From the NCBI GenBank assembly GCA_964523415.1, contig CAZFZB010000009.1, positions 1 to 43,631 on the forward strand: a stretch of DNA of 43,631 bases. Reading direction: 5' to 3'. Under the pieces are notes generated by a model. That model was not told where the DNA came from. It was given only the letters and a program-made list of their open reading frames with translations, and did no database searches. Shown here in pieces: positions 24,377-34,484 of this stretch. How positions within the stretch are numbered: the first letter of the stretch is position 1; each line of letters begins with the position of its first letter. The DNA is from M0108 sp964523415. Its GTDB lineage: Bacteria; Pseudomonadota; Gammaproteobacteria; Chromatiales; Chromatiaceae. The translations under genes were made by a program, and so were the position numbers.

Positions 24377-25813
24377 TCAGGCGAAGGCTGCCTGGCAATA
24401 GGTCAGTAAGATTGCCGGGAAGAGACCCAGAAGGAGGATGGCTAGGCCATTGATAGAAAGGGCGAGGTTGGCGCCATCGCTAAAAACCAAGGGATCGGTG
24501 GCTTCTGGCTTGTCGAAGTACATGATCTTAATGACCCGCAAATAGTAGAAGGCGCCGATGATAGAGAAAAAGACGGCAACCAGTGCGAGCCACCAGAGAC
24601 CAACGCCGATGACGGCCTCGAGAACCAGCAGTTTGGCCATGAAGCCAACGGTTGGAGGCACCCCAGCCATGGAGAACATGACCAACGCCATCATGGCGGC
24701 TTGCCAGGAGTTCCGTTCGTTTAGTCCCTTGAAGTCGTCCAATTGAGCCACTTCATAACCGTCGCGACTCATCATCACCAGCAGCCCAAAGCCGCCGGCA
24801 GCCATGAGGGCATAGACGACGGCATAAAACATAGCGGCGGCATAGGCCCCGGAATTGCCACCGATGAGACCCAGGAAGATGAACCCTACATGGGAGATGG
24901 TCGAATAAGCCAGCATCCTTTTGATGTTGGTCTGGGCAATAGCCACGATATTGCCAACCGCCATGGAGATGATAGCCAGGATGGTGAGCATCCCCTGCCA
25001 TTCCGCGTGTAGGGGGCCCATCCCATCGACGAGGAAACGGAAGGCCAAGGCAAAGGCCGCGATCTTGGGGGCGCTACCGAGAAAAAGGACCACGGGGTTG
25101 GGGGCGCCCTGGTAGGTGTCAGGTACCCACATATGGAACGGCACGGCACCGAATTTAAAGCCGATACCTATAACGATGAAAACCAGCCCGAAGACCAGGA
25201 CCTGATTGGTGGCACCCTGCAGGGCCACTGACTGGGCAACGGCCCCCAGTTCCAGGGTACCCGTGGCCCCATAAAGCATGGATAAACCATATAGAAGCAG
25301 TCCAGAGCCCAGCGCACCCAGGACGAAATACTTCATAGCCGCCTCGGCCCCATCCGGGCTATCCCGATCGAAGGCAACCAGGGTATAAAGGGACAGGGCC
25401 AAGAGTTCCAGCCCCAGATAAAGGGTCAGGAAACTGTTGGCGGAAACCATGACCATCATACCCAACAGGGCGAAAAGCGACAGGACGTAGTACTCGCCGA
25501 CCAACAGCTGACGGTCCCGCAGATAGTCTCGGGAATAGACAAAGGCCAGCAGGCTTATCAAGAGCATCGCGATTTTGAGCAGATCGCTCATGAGGTCGCG
25601 GACATAGGTCCCCCCCAACACGATTTCCCGATCTCCCCCACCAACCAGACCCGTGAGGCCGATGGTAACCAAGAGTCCCAAGACAGCAATCACAGGATTG
25701 AGACCCTTATCCCGGTCCTTCAGCCAGAGATCGACCAACAGCAGGGTACTGGCCAGGACCAGAACCGCGATCTCAGGAACTACGGGTACTAGCTGCGCGT
25801 AATCGAAGGTCAT
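24377..25813 (-). CDS. nuoN: NADH-quinone oxidoreductase subunit N
   Basis: Membrane-arm proton-pumping subunit of complex I, of the antiporter-like (Mrp-type) family shared with NuoL and NuoM. The 478-aa product has about 14 hydrophobic segments. It carries the family signature from ANIVAIAQTNIKRMLAYSTISHVG-like residues, split here as IAQTNIKRMLAYSTISHVGF, and FKFGAVPFHMWVPDTYQGAP containing the conserved Lys of the pump channel. The start is ATG at 25813 with GGAA about 8 nt upstream; an in-frame TTG at 25828 is less likely. It is the last gene of the operon, 59 bp after nuoM. In many relatives rimP-nusA follows nuoN; here it does not. Confidence 0.96.
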   Translation of the reverse strand: MTFDYAQLVPVVPEIAVLVLASTLLLVDLWLKDRDKGLNPVIAVLGLLVTIGLTGLVGGGDREIVLGGTYVRDLMSDLLKIAMLLISLLAFVYSRDYLRDRQLLVGEYYVLSLFALLGMMVMVSANSFLTLYLGLELLALSLYTLVAFDRDSPDGAEAAMKYFVLGALGSGLLLYGLSMLYGATGTLELGAVAQSVALQGATNQVLVFGLVFIVIGIGFKFGAVPFHMWVPDTYQGAPNPVVLFLGSAPKIAAFALAFRFLVDGMGPLHAEWQGMLTILAIISMAVGNIVAIAQTNIKRMLAYSTISHVGFIFLGLIGGNSGAYAAAMFYAVVYALMAAGGFGLLVMMSRDGYEVAQLDDFKGLNERNSWQAAMMALVMFSMAGVPPTVGFMAKLLVLEAVIGVGLWWLALVAVFFSIIGAFYYLRVIKIMYFDKPEATDPLVFSDGANLALSINGLAILLLGLFPAILLTYCQAAFA

Positions 25814-25872
25814 GCTGATCTTCCGCAATCAAGGGACCCGGCCAGGGCGCGGGCCGCCGGGCTTAACAGGGT

Positions 25873-27420
25873 TCAGGGGAGTGCCGCAACCGCCATAGGC
25901 GCCGCTGCCAGTTTGGATACCGCAAGGTGCTGGACCAGGTTTTGGATACTGGCGTCCATTACTTCTACTAGGGGTGCTGGCCAGAGGCCAAGGACCAAAA
26001 CGGCCGCAGCGAGGGTCCCCAACACCAGCAGCTCCCGGCGATTGGCGTCCTGCAATGCCGCCACCTTGGCGCTGGTTACCGGGCCATACACAACCCGTTT
26101 GACCATCCACAGGGTATAGGCGGCACCCAAAATAAGGGTGGTTGCCGCCAGGAAGGCATACCAGAAATCGGCCTGGAAGCTGGCCAATATCACCATGAAC
26201 TCGCCCACGAACCCTGATGTTCCCGGGAGGCCGGCATTGGCCATGGCAAAGAATACCATCAGGGCACCAAACACAGGCATGGTGTTAATTACCCCACCGT
26301 ATGTGGAAATCTCCCGGGAATGTATTCGGTCATAAAGGACTCCGACACAGAGGAACATGGCCGCTGACACGAAGCCGTGGGAGACCATCTGCACCATGCC
26401 ACCCTCGATGCCCATCACCACGCCGCCAGTGATGCCAACCCGCGCAAGGATGCCAAAGGCAATAAAGAAACCCAGGGTTACAAAGCCCATGTGGGCAATC
26501 GAGGAGTAGGCAATCAGCTTCTTCATATCCTGCTGAACTAAGGCGACAAAGCCGATATAGACAACCGCGATCAGGGACATGGCAATGACCAACCAGTCGA
26601 GGGCGGCACTTGCGTCCGGGGTGATGGGTAGGCTGAAGCGGAGAAAACCATAACCGCCAATCTTGAGCATGATGGCCGCAAGGATAACCGAACCCCCGGT
26701 CGGGGCCTCCACATGGGCATCTGGCAACCAGGTATGTACCGGCCACATGGGGACCTTAACGGCAAAGGCGGCCAGGAAGGCCAGGAAAATCCAGATCTGC
26801 TCAGAAAGGCTCAAAGGCAGGGCCTGGAAATCCAGGATGCTGTAGGAGCCTGACTTGAAGGACATGTAGATCAGGGCGACCAGCATGAAGACCGAGCCAA
26901 AGAAGGTATATAGGAAAAACTTGATGGTGGCGTATACCCGTCTGGGTCCACCCCAGACCCCGATGATGATGAACATCGGAATCAGCATGGCCTCCCAAAA
27001 GACATAGAAGAGAATGGCGTCCAAGGCAGAGAAGACACCCACCATGACACCCTCCATCATCAAAAAGGCCGCCATGTATTGGGATGGCTTATAGCTGATG
27101 ACCTCCCAACCCGAGATAATTACCAGAATGGTGATAAAGGTAGTCAGCAGAATGAGCGGCATGGAGATTCCATCCACCCCCAGGTGGTACCAGGCATTGA
27201 AGGTTGGAATCCAAGGAGCCTGCTCGACGAATTGCATTACGGGGGTGCCTGCGTCGAATCCAGTCCAAAGCAACAGGCTAACCAGAAAGGTGAGCACGGA
27301 AAAGCTCAGGGCTACCCATCGTGAGATATTGGGTGCCTTATCGCCACTGGCCAGCACCGCCAGGCCGCCGAGAATGGGCAGCCAGATGGCCAGTGACAGA
27401 ACTGGAATTGCGGATTGCAT
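25873..27420 (-). CDS. nuoM: NADH-quinone oxidoreductase subunit M
   Basis: Second antiporter-like membrane subunit of complex I. The 515-aa product is highly hydrophobic with about 14 segments. Conserved parts are WYHLGVDGISMPLILLTTF near residue 75, FWEAMLIPMFIIIGVWGG (channel Glu), KVPMWPVHTWLPDAHVEAP (channel Lys region), and QDMKKLIAYSSIAHMGFV. It starts at ATG 27420, 21 bp after the nuoL stop codon. Composition and length are normal for the family. Confidence 0.97.
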   Translation of the reverse strand: MQSAIPVLSLAIWLPILGGLAVLASGDKAPNISRWVALSFSVLTFLVSLLLWTGFDAGTPVMQFVEQAPWIPTFNAWYHLGVDGISMPLILLTTFITILVIISGWEVISYKPSQYMAAFLMMEGVMVGVFSALDAILFYVFWEAMLIPMFIIIGVWGGPRRVYATIKFFLYTFFGSVFMLVALIYMSFKSGSYSILDFQALPLSLSEQIWIFLAFLAAFAVKVPMWPVHTWLPDAHVEAPTGGSVILAAIMLKIGGYGFLRFSLPITPDASAALDWLVIAMSLIAVVYIGFVALVQQDMKKLIAYSSIAHMGFVTLGFFIAFGILARVGITGGVVMGIEGGMVQMVSHGFVSAAMFLCVGVLYDRIHSREISTYGGVINTMPVFGALMVFFAMANAGLPGTSGFVGEFMVILASFQADFWYAFLAATTLILGAAYTLWMVKRVVYGPVTSAKVAALQDANRRELLVLGTLAAAVLVLGLWPAPLVEVMDASIQNLVQHLAVSKLAAAPMAVAALP

Positions 27421-27441
27421 GCTCGGCCGTCTCCCTCAGAA

Positions 27442-29430
27442 TCAGAAGGTAACGAAGAGGGTCATTAAGGCTACCAGACCCAAAATCATGGCGATGGCGT
27501 AGTGGTACAGATAGCCGGTCTGGATACCGCGCAGCCGTTGCGCTATCCGGCCCACGCCCTGGGCGGAGCCATTGATGAGGAAACCATCGATGACTCCCTG
27601 ATCCCCGGTGACCCAGAACAGTTTACCCAAGGCCCGGCTTCCGCCAGCGAAGATGGCCATGTTGAACTGATCGAAACCGTACTTACCATCCAGGATGCGA
27701 TAAGTACGGCTGAAGCGCACCATAGCGTAATCCGCCAGAACCGGCTTCATCATATAGATGAACCAGGCTAAGGCCAGACCACCCATCGCCAGCCAGAAGG
27801 GTAGCCCCATCATGCCGTGCAAAACAAAGGCAGCCTGATCATGAAAGTGCGCGCCTATCTTAGCCAACACATCGTGCTGGGGGGCAACATGGATGACATC
27901 CTTAAACCAGTCCCCGAAAAGCACCGGTTCCACTGTCATCCAGCCAATGAAAACGGACGGGATCGCCAACAGGACCAAGGGCACCCAGACTACGGGCGGC
28001 GTCTCATGAAGGTGGTGCCGGGTATGCTCATCCATGCGCTCCTTGCCGTGGAAAACGATGAAATATAGCCGGAAACTGTAGAGGGCGGTTACAAAGACAC
28101 CCAAGGTCAACAGCACGCTGGCGTAACCCGAACCTCCAACCTGGGAAAGATGTACGGCCTCGATGATGGCATCTTTGGAAAAAAAGCCCGAGAACCCAGG
28201 AAAACCGATGAGTGCCAGGCTGCCAAGAAGGAAGGTGATCCAGGTGATGGGCATGTACTTGCGTAAGCCACCCATGTTGCGGATGTCCTGGTCATGGTGC
28301 ATGGCGATGATGACCGAGCCTGCGGCGAGGAACAGTAGGGCCTTGAAAAAGGCATGGGTCATGAGGTGGAAAATGCCAGCGGCATAAGCGGAGGCACCCA
28401 AGGCAGCGACCATGTAGCCCAATTGGGACAGGGTCGAATAGGCCACCACCCGCTTGATGTCATTCTGCACCAGCCCTATGAGGCCCATGAAAAAGGCCGT
28501 GGTGGCGCCTATGACCATAACGAAGCTCAGGGCGGTCTCCGAGAGTTCGTAAAGCGGCGACATGCGGGTAACCATGAAGATACCTGCGGTAACCATGGTG
28601 GCGGCATGGATCAGGGCCGAGATGGGCGTGGGACCCTCCATGGAATCCGGAAGCCAGACATGGAGCGGGACCTGAGCCGATTTACCCATGGCTCCTATGA
28701 AGAGCAACACGCAGATGACCGTCATCAAAGACCAAGAGGAATCTCCCCAGATCTGAATCTGGGTGTGAACCAAAGCGGGGGCCGTACTAAAGACCTCCGT
28801 GTAGTTCAACGAATTGAAATACATGGCTATAGCGCCGATACCCAGGATAAAGCCAAAATCACCAACACGGTTGACCAAAAAGGCCTTGAGGTTGGCGAAG
28901 ATGGCTGTCTCGCGGACGGACCAGAATCCAATGAGGAGGTAGGATACCAGCCCCACTGCCTCCCAGCCGAAGAACAACTGCAAGAAATTGTTCGACATCA
29001 CGAGCATCAGCATGGAGAAGGTAAAGAGGGAAATGTAGCTGAAGAATCGCTGATAGGCATTGCGTCCGGCCAGGGATTCCTTGGGCCAATTGTGCTCATC
29101 GTCGGCCATGTAACCGATGGTGTAGATGTGCACCATGAGGGACACGAAGGTCACGACGGCCATCATCAGGGCCGTGAGTTTGTCAATCAAAAACCCAATT
29201 TCAAATTTTATGCCACCGCTGATCATCCAGGTGTAGACAGGGCCATCAAAGGCCGGCAGGGTCTCCTCCACGAACCCCTTGAGCACGTAGAGGGACAGGC
29301 CGCAAGACAGACCCACGCCCAGGATGGTCACCGTATGGGCACCCACCCGCCCTATCCTGCCCCCCGTGAAGCCCGCGATAATAGAGCCCACCAAGGGGGC
29401 GAGGACGATGGTCAGGTAGAGGTTTTCCAT
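27442..29430 (-). CDS. nuoL: NADH-quinone oxidoreductase subunit L
   Basis: Distal antiporter-like subunit of the complex I membrane arm, carrying the long lateral helix at the C-terminus. The 662-aa product is of normal length. Visible motifs are the FGWEAVGLVSYLLIGFW segment (channel Glu), GKSAQVPLHVWLPDSMEGPT (channel Lys region), IHAATMVTAG, and QNDIKRVVAYSTLSQLGYM. It starts at ATG 29430 with a weak ribosome binding site (GAGCA), 76 bp after nuoK, the largest gap within the operon. Confidence 0.97.
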   Translation of the reverse strand: MENLYLTIVLAPLVGSIIAGFTGGRIGRVGAHTVTILGVGLSCGLSLYVLKGFVEETLPAFDGPVYTWMISGGIKFEIGFLIDKLTALMMAVVTFVSLMVHIYTIGYMADDEHNWPKESLAGRNAYQRFFSYISLFTFSMLMLVMSNNFLQLFFGWEAVGLVSYLLIGFWSVRETAIFANLKAFLVNRVGDFGFILGIGAIAMYFNSLNYTEVFSTAPALVHTQIQIWGDSSWSLMTVICVLLFIGAMGKSAQVPLHVWLPDSMEGPTPISALIHAATMVTAGIFMVTRMSPLYELSETALSFVMVIGATTAFFMGLIGLVQNDIKRVVAYSTLSQLGYMVAALGASAYAAGIFHLMTHAFFKALLFLAAGSVIIAMHHDQDIRNMGGLRKYMPITWITFLLGSLALIGFPGFSGFFSKDAIIEAVHLSQVGGSGYASVLLTLGVFVTALYSFRLYFIVFHGKERMDEHTRHHLHETPPVVWVPLVLLAIPSVFIGWMTVEPVLFGDWFKDVIHVAPQHDVLAKIGAHFHDQAAFVLHGMMGLPFWLAMGGLALAWFIYMMKPVLADYAMVRFSRTYRILDGKYGFDQFNMAIFAGGSRALGKLFWVTGDQGVIDGFLINGSAQGVGRIAQRLRGIQTGYLYHYAIAMILGLVALMTLFVTF

Positions 29431-29506
29431 CTGCTAATCTGCTCTTTATGCTCTGTTCCGCTGACGCCGCGATCCGGTGAAGGGACTCTCGGAATGTGGT
29501 TAGGGC

Positions 29507-29812
29507 CTAACCCTTGAGGGCATCCAAATCCTCGACATTGATGGTGCGCCGGCTTCGGAACAGCACCACGAGAATGGCCAGGCCAATAGCCGCCTCGGCG
29601 GCGGCGACGGTCAGGATAAAGAATACAAACACCTGACCCGACATATCGCCCAGGAATTGAGAGAAGGCAATGAAGTTCATGTTCACCGCCAACAGCATCA
29701 GTTCGATGCACATCAGCAGGACGATGAGGTTTTTCCGATTGATGAAAATACCTGCAACGCTGATGGAAAAGAGGATTCCTCCAAGCATCAAATAATCGGA
29801 GAGTGCGATCAA
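29507..29812 (-). CDS. nuoK: NADH-quinone oxidoreductase subunit K
   Basis: Small membrane subunit (101 aa, three transmembrane helices) at the junction of the complex I membrane arm. The conserved glutamates are seen in CIELMLLAVN and AAAEAAIGLA. The start is TTG at 29812, giving MIALSDYLMLGGILF, which lines up with known NuoK N-termini. The TTG is supported by a strong GAGGAGG about 8 nt upstream and overlaps the nuoJ stop codon by 4 nt. An internal ATG eight codons later would remove part of the first helix. Confidence 0.95.
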   Translation of the reverse strand: MIALSDYLMLGGILFSISVAGIFINRKNLIVLLMCIELMLLAVNMNFIAFSQFLGDMSGQVFVFFILTVAAAEAAIGLAILVVLFRSRRTINVEDLDALKG

Positions 29813-30471
29813 GATGCGTCCTCCTCGCCCGGGGCAGCGATTGTCTGGGTTGTAGTTGGCGGCACGCGCCGAAGCTCGGGTGGCATCCGCACGATTCGCA
29901 CCCGGTCGGGACCCTTACGGATACGGACTTGACGGGAGGGGTCTATATACTTGGTATCCGGGCGGTGACGCAGAGTCAGGCGGATGGCAGCGACGATGGC
30001 CACCAGCAGGATCACGGCGGCAACCTCGAAGGGGTAGATGTAGTCGCTATAGAGCAGGAGACCCAGTTCACGGGTATTGCTATAACCAGCACCATGATGC
30101 GCCGGGGTCGGGAAGGACTCACCTCCAAAATTACCCGGGCCAACTACCATGAAGATCTCGATCAACATGATGGCCCCTACCACCAGGGCCAGGGGAAGGT
30201 GGCGAATAAATTGGGCCTTCAGGGTTGCTATATCGACGTCAAGCATCATGATGACGAAGAGGAAGAGGACCAGGACAGCGCCGACATAGACCAGGACCAG
30301 ACTGATGGCAAGGAACTCCGCATCCATCAGTACCCAGAGCATGGCGCTGGCCACGAAGGCCACCACGAGAAATAACACCGCGTGTACTGGATTACGGCGG
30401 GTTACCACCATGCCGGCCGCGGCGATCAGGGTCGCCGCCAGGACATAGAAGAGAAACTTTTCAAAGCCCAT
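29809..30471 (-). CDS. nuoJ: NADH-quinone oxidoreductase subunit J
   Basis: Membrane subunit J of complex I (220 aa, five predicted helices). It begins MGFEKFLFYVLAATLIAAAG, with NPVHAVLFLVVAF and the conserved VLVYVGAVLVLFLFVIMML that forms the flexible third helix in the family. The C-terminal 60 residues are basic and hydrophilic (TLRHRPDTKYIDPSRQVRIRK-like), probably cytoplasmic. The start is ATG at 30471; an in-frame TTG four codons earlier lacks a ribosome binding site. Its stop codon overlaps nuoK. Confidence 0.95.
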   Translation of the reverse strand: MGFEKFLFYVLAATLIAAAGMVVTRRNPVHAVLFLVVAFVASAMLWVLMDAEFLAISLVLVYVGAVLVLFLFVIMMLDVDIATLKAQFIRHLPLALVVGAIMLIEIFMVVGPGNFGGESFPTPAHHGAGYSNTRELGLLLYSDYIYPFEVAAVILLVAIVAAIRLTLRHRPDTKYIDPSRQVRIRKGPDRVRIVRMPPELRRVPPTTTQTIAAPGEEDAS

Positions 30472-30537
30472 GTCTTGGTCCAATCGGGTTTAGGTAGGTC
30501 TGTCAGCCATTGGCTTGGATGGGGTGCGGTGTGCCGA

Positions 30538-31029
30538 CTATCGGTAGCGTGCGTCCGCGGCACGTGCCGCGGCAATCTCGCCTTCGTATTGGTCGCCGAG
30601 GGCCAGCAACCGTTCCTTGGTCATGATGGCCTCGTCGCGCCCCTCGAAGGAGTATTCATAAAACGATGTCTCGACGATGGAATCCACGGGGCAGGATTCC
30701 TCGCAAAAGCCGCAGTAAATACATTTGAAGAGATCAATGTCGTAGCGGGTAGTGCGGCGACTGCCGTCCGCGCGTGGCTCAGCCTCGATTGTGATCGCCA
30801 ACGCGGGACAAGTGGCCTCGCACAGCTTACAAGCGATGCAGCGCTCCTCGCCATTCTCGTAGCGACGCAGGGCATGCAGGCCCCGAAAGCGCGGGGAGAG
30901 GGGCGCCCTTTCCTCGGGATACTGAACCGTGATCTTCTTTCTGAAGAGATAGCGGCCCGTTACGCCAAGCCCCTGGAACAATTCAATGAGCAGCAGGCTC
31001 CGCAGGTAATCGCGCATGGTTTGCAGCAT
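30538..31029 (-). CDS. nuoI: NADH-quinone oxidoreductase subunit I
   Basis: Peripheral-arm subunit carrying two 4Fe-4S clusters (N6a and N6b). In the 163-aa product the motifs are CIACKLCEATCP and CIYCGFCEESCP, both with the fourth cysteine followed by proline as expected. The N-terminus MLQTMRDYLRSLLLIELFQGLGVTGRY and the EAEPRADGSRRTTRYDIDLFKC region resemble the alpha/betaproteobacterial and mitochondrial TYKY type. The ribosome binding site GAGGGGAT precedes the ATG. It starts 17 bp after nuoH. Confidence 0.97.
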   Translation of the reverse strand: MLQTMRDYLRSLLLIELFQGLGVTGRYLFRKKITVQYPEERAPLSPRFRGLHALRRYENGEERCIACKLCEATCPALAITIEAEPRADGSRRTTRYDIDLFKCIYCGFCEESCPVDSIVETSFYEYSFEGRDEAIMTKERLLALGDQYEGEIAAARAADARYR

Positions 31030-31046
31030 TCTCTATCCCCTCTCCC

Positions 31047-32081
31047 TCAAGCTGACCACCAAGGTGGAAGCTTGTACAAGACCGCGAGCCCGATGACCAG
31101 AATCCAGACAAGAGTGATCGGGATGAAGACCTTCCAACCCAGGCGCATGATCTGATCGTAGCGATACCTGGGGAAGGTGGCACGGAACCAAAGGAAGAGA
31201 AACATGAAGAGGAAGGTCTTGAGCACCAGCCAGTGCAGGCCACTATCGAGCAGAAACACTCCCTGCACCCAAGCCGCCGGCAGGGGTGACAGCCAGCCCC
31301 CCAGAAACATGAGGGCGGAGAGGGCCGAAATGAGGATCATGTTGGCGTATTCGCCGAGGAAGAAGACGGCAAAGGTCATGCCAGAATATTCGACATGAAA
31401 GCCTGCGACGATCTCAGACTCACCCTCCGCCACGTCGAAGGGCGCACGATTCGTCTCGGCGAGGCCGGAGATGAAATAGATGGCGAACAGGGGCATTAAC
31501 GGCAACCAGAACCAGGTCAGGATATTGCCCTCCTGGGCCCGGACTATGGCTCCCAGATTGAGACTGCCGGCGGCCACCAGGACGCCCACCAAGGCGAAGC
31601 CCATGGCGATCTCGTAAGCCACGATCTGAGCGCCGGAGCGAAGGGCGCCCAACAGGGCATATTTGGAATTCGAGGCCCAGCCGGCAATGATAACCCCATA
31701 CACCCCCAGGGAGGTCAGAGCCAGAATGTAAAGCAACCCGGCATCGAGGTTCGACAGCACCAGGCCCTCGTCGAAGGGAAAGACCGCCCACGCCGCCAGG
31801 GCTGGGCCCAGTGACAGGAGGGGGGCGATTATGAAAAGTGACTTGTCGGCCCGGGTCGGCAGGATGATTTCCTTGAACATCAACTTGACGGCATCGGCGA
31901 TGGGCTGCAACAAGCCGCGCGGTCCGACCCGGTTGGGGCCCAAGCGAATCTGCATGTAGCCAATGATCTTGCGTTCCGCCAGGGTGTAGTAAGCCACCAG
32001 CCCCATCAGGGGCGCGAGGATCACCACGATCTTCACCAGGATCCGGATGACCTCCGGCAAGGAATTCCAAAGATCAATCAT
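31047..32081 (-). CDS. nuoH: NADH-quinone oxidoreductase subunit H
   Basis: Membrane subunit at the quinone-binding junction of complex I (344 aa, about eight helices). Conserved elements are YYTLAERKIIGYMQIRLGPN, VGPRGLLQPIADAVKLMFKE, GWASNSKYALLGALRSGAQ, and ETNRAPFDVAEGESEIVAGF with its row of acidic residues. It starts at ATG 32081, 14 bp after the nuoG stop codon. Confidence 0.97.
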   Translation of the reverse strand: MIDLWNSLPEVIRILVKIVVILAPLMGLVAYYTLAERKIIGYMQIRLGPNRVGPRGLLQPIADAVKLMFKEIILPTRADKSLFIIAPLLSLGPALAAWAVFPFDEGLVLSNLDAGLLYILALTSLGVYGVIIAGWASNSKYALLGALRSGAQIVAYEIAMGFALVGVLVAAGSLNLGAIVRAQEGNILTWFWLPLMPLFAIYFISGLAETNRAPFDVAEGESEIVAGFHVEYSGMTFAVFFLGEYANMILISALSALMFLGGWLSPLPAAWVQGVFLLDSGLHWLVLKTFLFMFLFLWFRATFPRYRYDQIMRLGWKVFIPITLVWILVIGLAVLYKLPPWWSA

Positions 32082-32095
32082 GATTCAATCCGCTC

Positions 32096-34456
32096 TCATG
32101 CCTTGGCGACCACGACCGGGCCAATCTGAACACCCAGGGTCTCGCTACCCGCAACCGCTGCCGGAATGCGCGCACAGCCCATGGGAACGGCCTCGCTCAG
32201 GGCGATCTTGCTCCGGGCGACGGCCTCGCCCTGGCTGATGGTAACGGCATCTCCCGCCGCCAAATCCAGGGCGCTGGCCTGAACAGGATGGAGATGGACG
32301 GAGAAACAGCCCGCACCCGGGACGCTCTGCAGGGCAGGAGCCCGCCGCACCAAGGCATCGAGCCGGTAGAGAGGAACGTTGCCCAGGCGCCACAGTTCTG
32401 CTTCCGCAGCAGGTTTGGCCTTGACATGCCCTCTCAAGGCGTTGCTGGGGGTAACACCCTCGCATAGGCCGCGCACCTCGTCGGCCACCTGGAGCGAACT
32501 AACCTGTTCGAAACCTTCGAGATTGAGGAGATTTCCCAACACCCTCAGGACCTTCCATCCGGGTCGTGCCTCACCCGGGGGTGTTACGACACCCCGAAAC
32601 GCCTGCCAGGTCAGTTCGGCATTGATCAGGGTTCCGGAGGTTTCGGCAAAGGCGGCGATGGGGAGCATCAGGTCCGCGACCGCCTCGACCGAGGTACCCC
32701 TATGGGCGACACAGGCCACCACGAAATCTGCCTGAGCCAGGGCCCGGCTGCCCAGGGTCGGATCGACCAGATCCTGACCCGGTTCGATATTCCAAAGGAG
32801 ATAGGCCTTGCGTGGCTCAGCCAGCATGGCATTGAGGGCAGCTCCGGGGGTGGATGCCGCCTTGGCGCCGGGTTCGACATGAGGCAGAGCCCCGGCCAGA
32901 TAGGCGCCAAAACCATTGGCCGCTGCCGGCAGGAAACCCCATGCGATTTTGGCTGCCTTGGCGATGACGCTAGCCAAGGCCTTGAGAAGGGCATAGTCCG
33001 GATGAGCTGCGGCAAGGGCGCCAAGCAGGACGACACCCGACCTAGCCTGAAGCAGGACCTGTGCGCTCGCTAGATGCCGGTCATCTGGAGTGGCATGGGC
33101 GATGAGATCCTTGACGTTGCCCCCCCCCTTGGCTCCCAATGCCTTGGCGATAGCCGCCAGATCCTCGAGATTTGCCGTGGGGGTGCCAGTAAACTGCTCA
33201 GCTGGAAAAGTCAGGGCCAACTCGTAGGGGTTGATGGTCAGGACCTTGGCCTGGTTCTCCAGAACCGCCTTGCGGATTCGATGGGCCAGTAAGGGGATCT
33301 CGGCACGGATGTCGGAACCCACCAACAGAATGGCTCCTTGCTTCTCGACATCGGCAACGGCCAGGCCCAACCAGGGCAGCAAGGGATCCGTGTCGTCCCC
33401 ACGAAAATCCTGCTGCCGTAGACGGGTTTCGATAGCGGATGAACCCAGACCACGCACCAGTTTCTGGGCCAGAAACATCTCCTCCAGGGTCGCGGCAGGT
33501 GAAATCAGGGCCCCAAGCTGGCCACCGGCCGCCTTGAATCGGCTGGCGGCCAGTTGCAAGGCCTCTGACCAGCCAATGGCCTGCCAGGCACCGTTCTTCT
33601 TAACCAGTGGTGCAACTAGTCGGTCCTCGCTGTAGAGGCCCTCATAACTAAAACGGTCGCGATCCGAGATCCAGGTCTCGTTGATGGCCTCGTTGTCTCG
33701 AGGATGTACCCGCATCACCTGGTTACGGCGCACATGGAGGTGAATGTTCGAGCCCAGGCCGTCATGTGGAGCAAGCCCCTCAACCTGGGTAAGTTCCCAA
33801 GCACGGGCTTGGAAACGATAAGGCTTGGAGGTCAGGGCACCGACCGGGCACAGGTCGATGATGTTGCCGGATAACTCATGGGCCATGGTATGTTCGACGA
33901 AGGTACCGATGCGAACATGCTCACCACGCCCCGTGGCGCCCAATTCCCGCAGCCCGGCGATCTCGGCACCAAAACGGACACAGCGGGTGCAATGAATGCA
34001 GCGCGTCATATCGGTAGCGATGAGGGCGCCCAGGTTCTCGTCCTGCACGACCCGCTTGCCCTCGATGTAGCGCGAGACATCCCGCCCATAGGCCATGGCA
34101 ACATCCTGGAGTTCGCACTCCCCACCTTGATCACAAATGGGGCAATCCAGGGGGTGATTAATGAGCAGGAATTCCATGGTTCCCTTTTGGGCCTCCAGTG
34201 CCATGGGGGAACGGGTCATAACCTTGAGGCCGGCGCACACGGGCGTAGAGCAGGCGGGGACGGGTTTGGGGAAGGGACGCCCATTCTGCTCCACCTCCAC
34301 CAGACACATACGACAGTTAGCGGCTATGGAGAGCTTTTTGTGGTAGCAGAAGCGCGGGATCGGGATGCCCTCGCGATCTGCGACCGCGATGAGCATTTCC
34401 CCGGGGTGCGCCTCGCAGGCGCGACCGTCGATGTCGATTGTGACCTTGTCCGTCAT
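32096..34456 (-). CDS. nuoG: NADH-quinone oxidoreductase subunit G
   Basis: Large peripheral-arm subunit (786 aa) with a chain of Fe-S clusters. The N-terminal 2Fe-2S domain has CYHKKLSIAANCRMC and later PACSTPVC. HPLDCPICDQGGECELQD carries the His/Cys-ligated cluster N5, and TRCIHCTRCVRF with NIIDLCPVGAL carries a further 4Fe-4S cluster. After about residue 220 it continues as a molybdopterin-oxidoreductase-like domain that has lost the cofactor (family knowledge). I do not see the extra N7 cluster motif of E. coli-type NuoG. It starts 28 bp after nuoF. Confidence 0.96.
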   Translation of the reverse strand: MTDKVTIDIDGRACEAHPGEMLIAVADREGIPIPRFCYHKKLSIAANCRMCLVEVEQNGRPFPKPVPACSTPVCAGLKVMTRSPMALEAQKGTMEFLLINHPLDCPICDQGGECELQDVAMAYGRDVSRYIEGKRVVQDENLGALIATDMTRCIHCTRCVRFGAEIAGLRELGATGRGEHVRIGTFVEHTMAHELSGNIIDLCPVGALTSKPYRFQARAWELTQVEGLAPHDGLGSNIHLHVRRNQVMRVHPRDNEAINETWISDRDRFSYEGLYSEDRLVAPLVKKNGAWQAIGWSEALQLAASRFKAAGGQLGALISPAATLEEMFLAQKLVRGLGSSAIETRLRQQDFRGDDTDPLLPWLGLAVADVEKQGAILLVGSDIRAEIPLLAHRIRKAVLENQAKVLTINPYELALTFPAEQFTGTPTANLEDLAAIAKALGAKGGGNVKDLIAHATPDDRHLASAQVLLQARSGVVLLGALAAAHPDYALLKALASVIAKAAKIAWGFLPAAANGFGAYLAGALPHVEPGAKAASTPGAALNAMLAEPRKAYLLWNIEPGQDLVDPTLGSRALAQADFVVACVAHRGTSVEAVADLMLPIAAFAETSGTLINAELTWQAFRGVVTPPGEARPGWKVLRVLGNLLNLEGFEQVSSLQVADEVRGLCEGVTPSNALRGHVKAKPAAEAELWRLGNVPLYRLDALVRRAPALQSVPGAGCFSVHLHPVQASALDLAAGDAVTISQGEAVARSKIALSEAVPMGCARIPAAVAGSETLGVQIGPVVVAKA

Positions 34457-34484
34457 TGCGCTATCTCAGTGGGAGTACGCCTGA

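Noticed and set aside
28354..29517. A 387-codon open frame on the plus strand, antisense to nuoL
   Set aside because: It mirrors nuoL codons in a GC-rich genome, has no recognisable domain, and nuoL is unmistakable.
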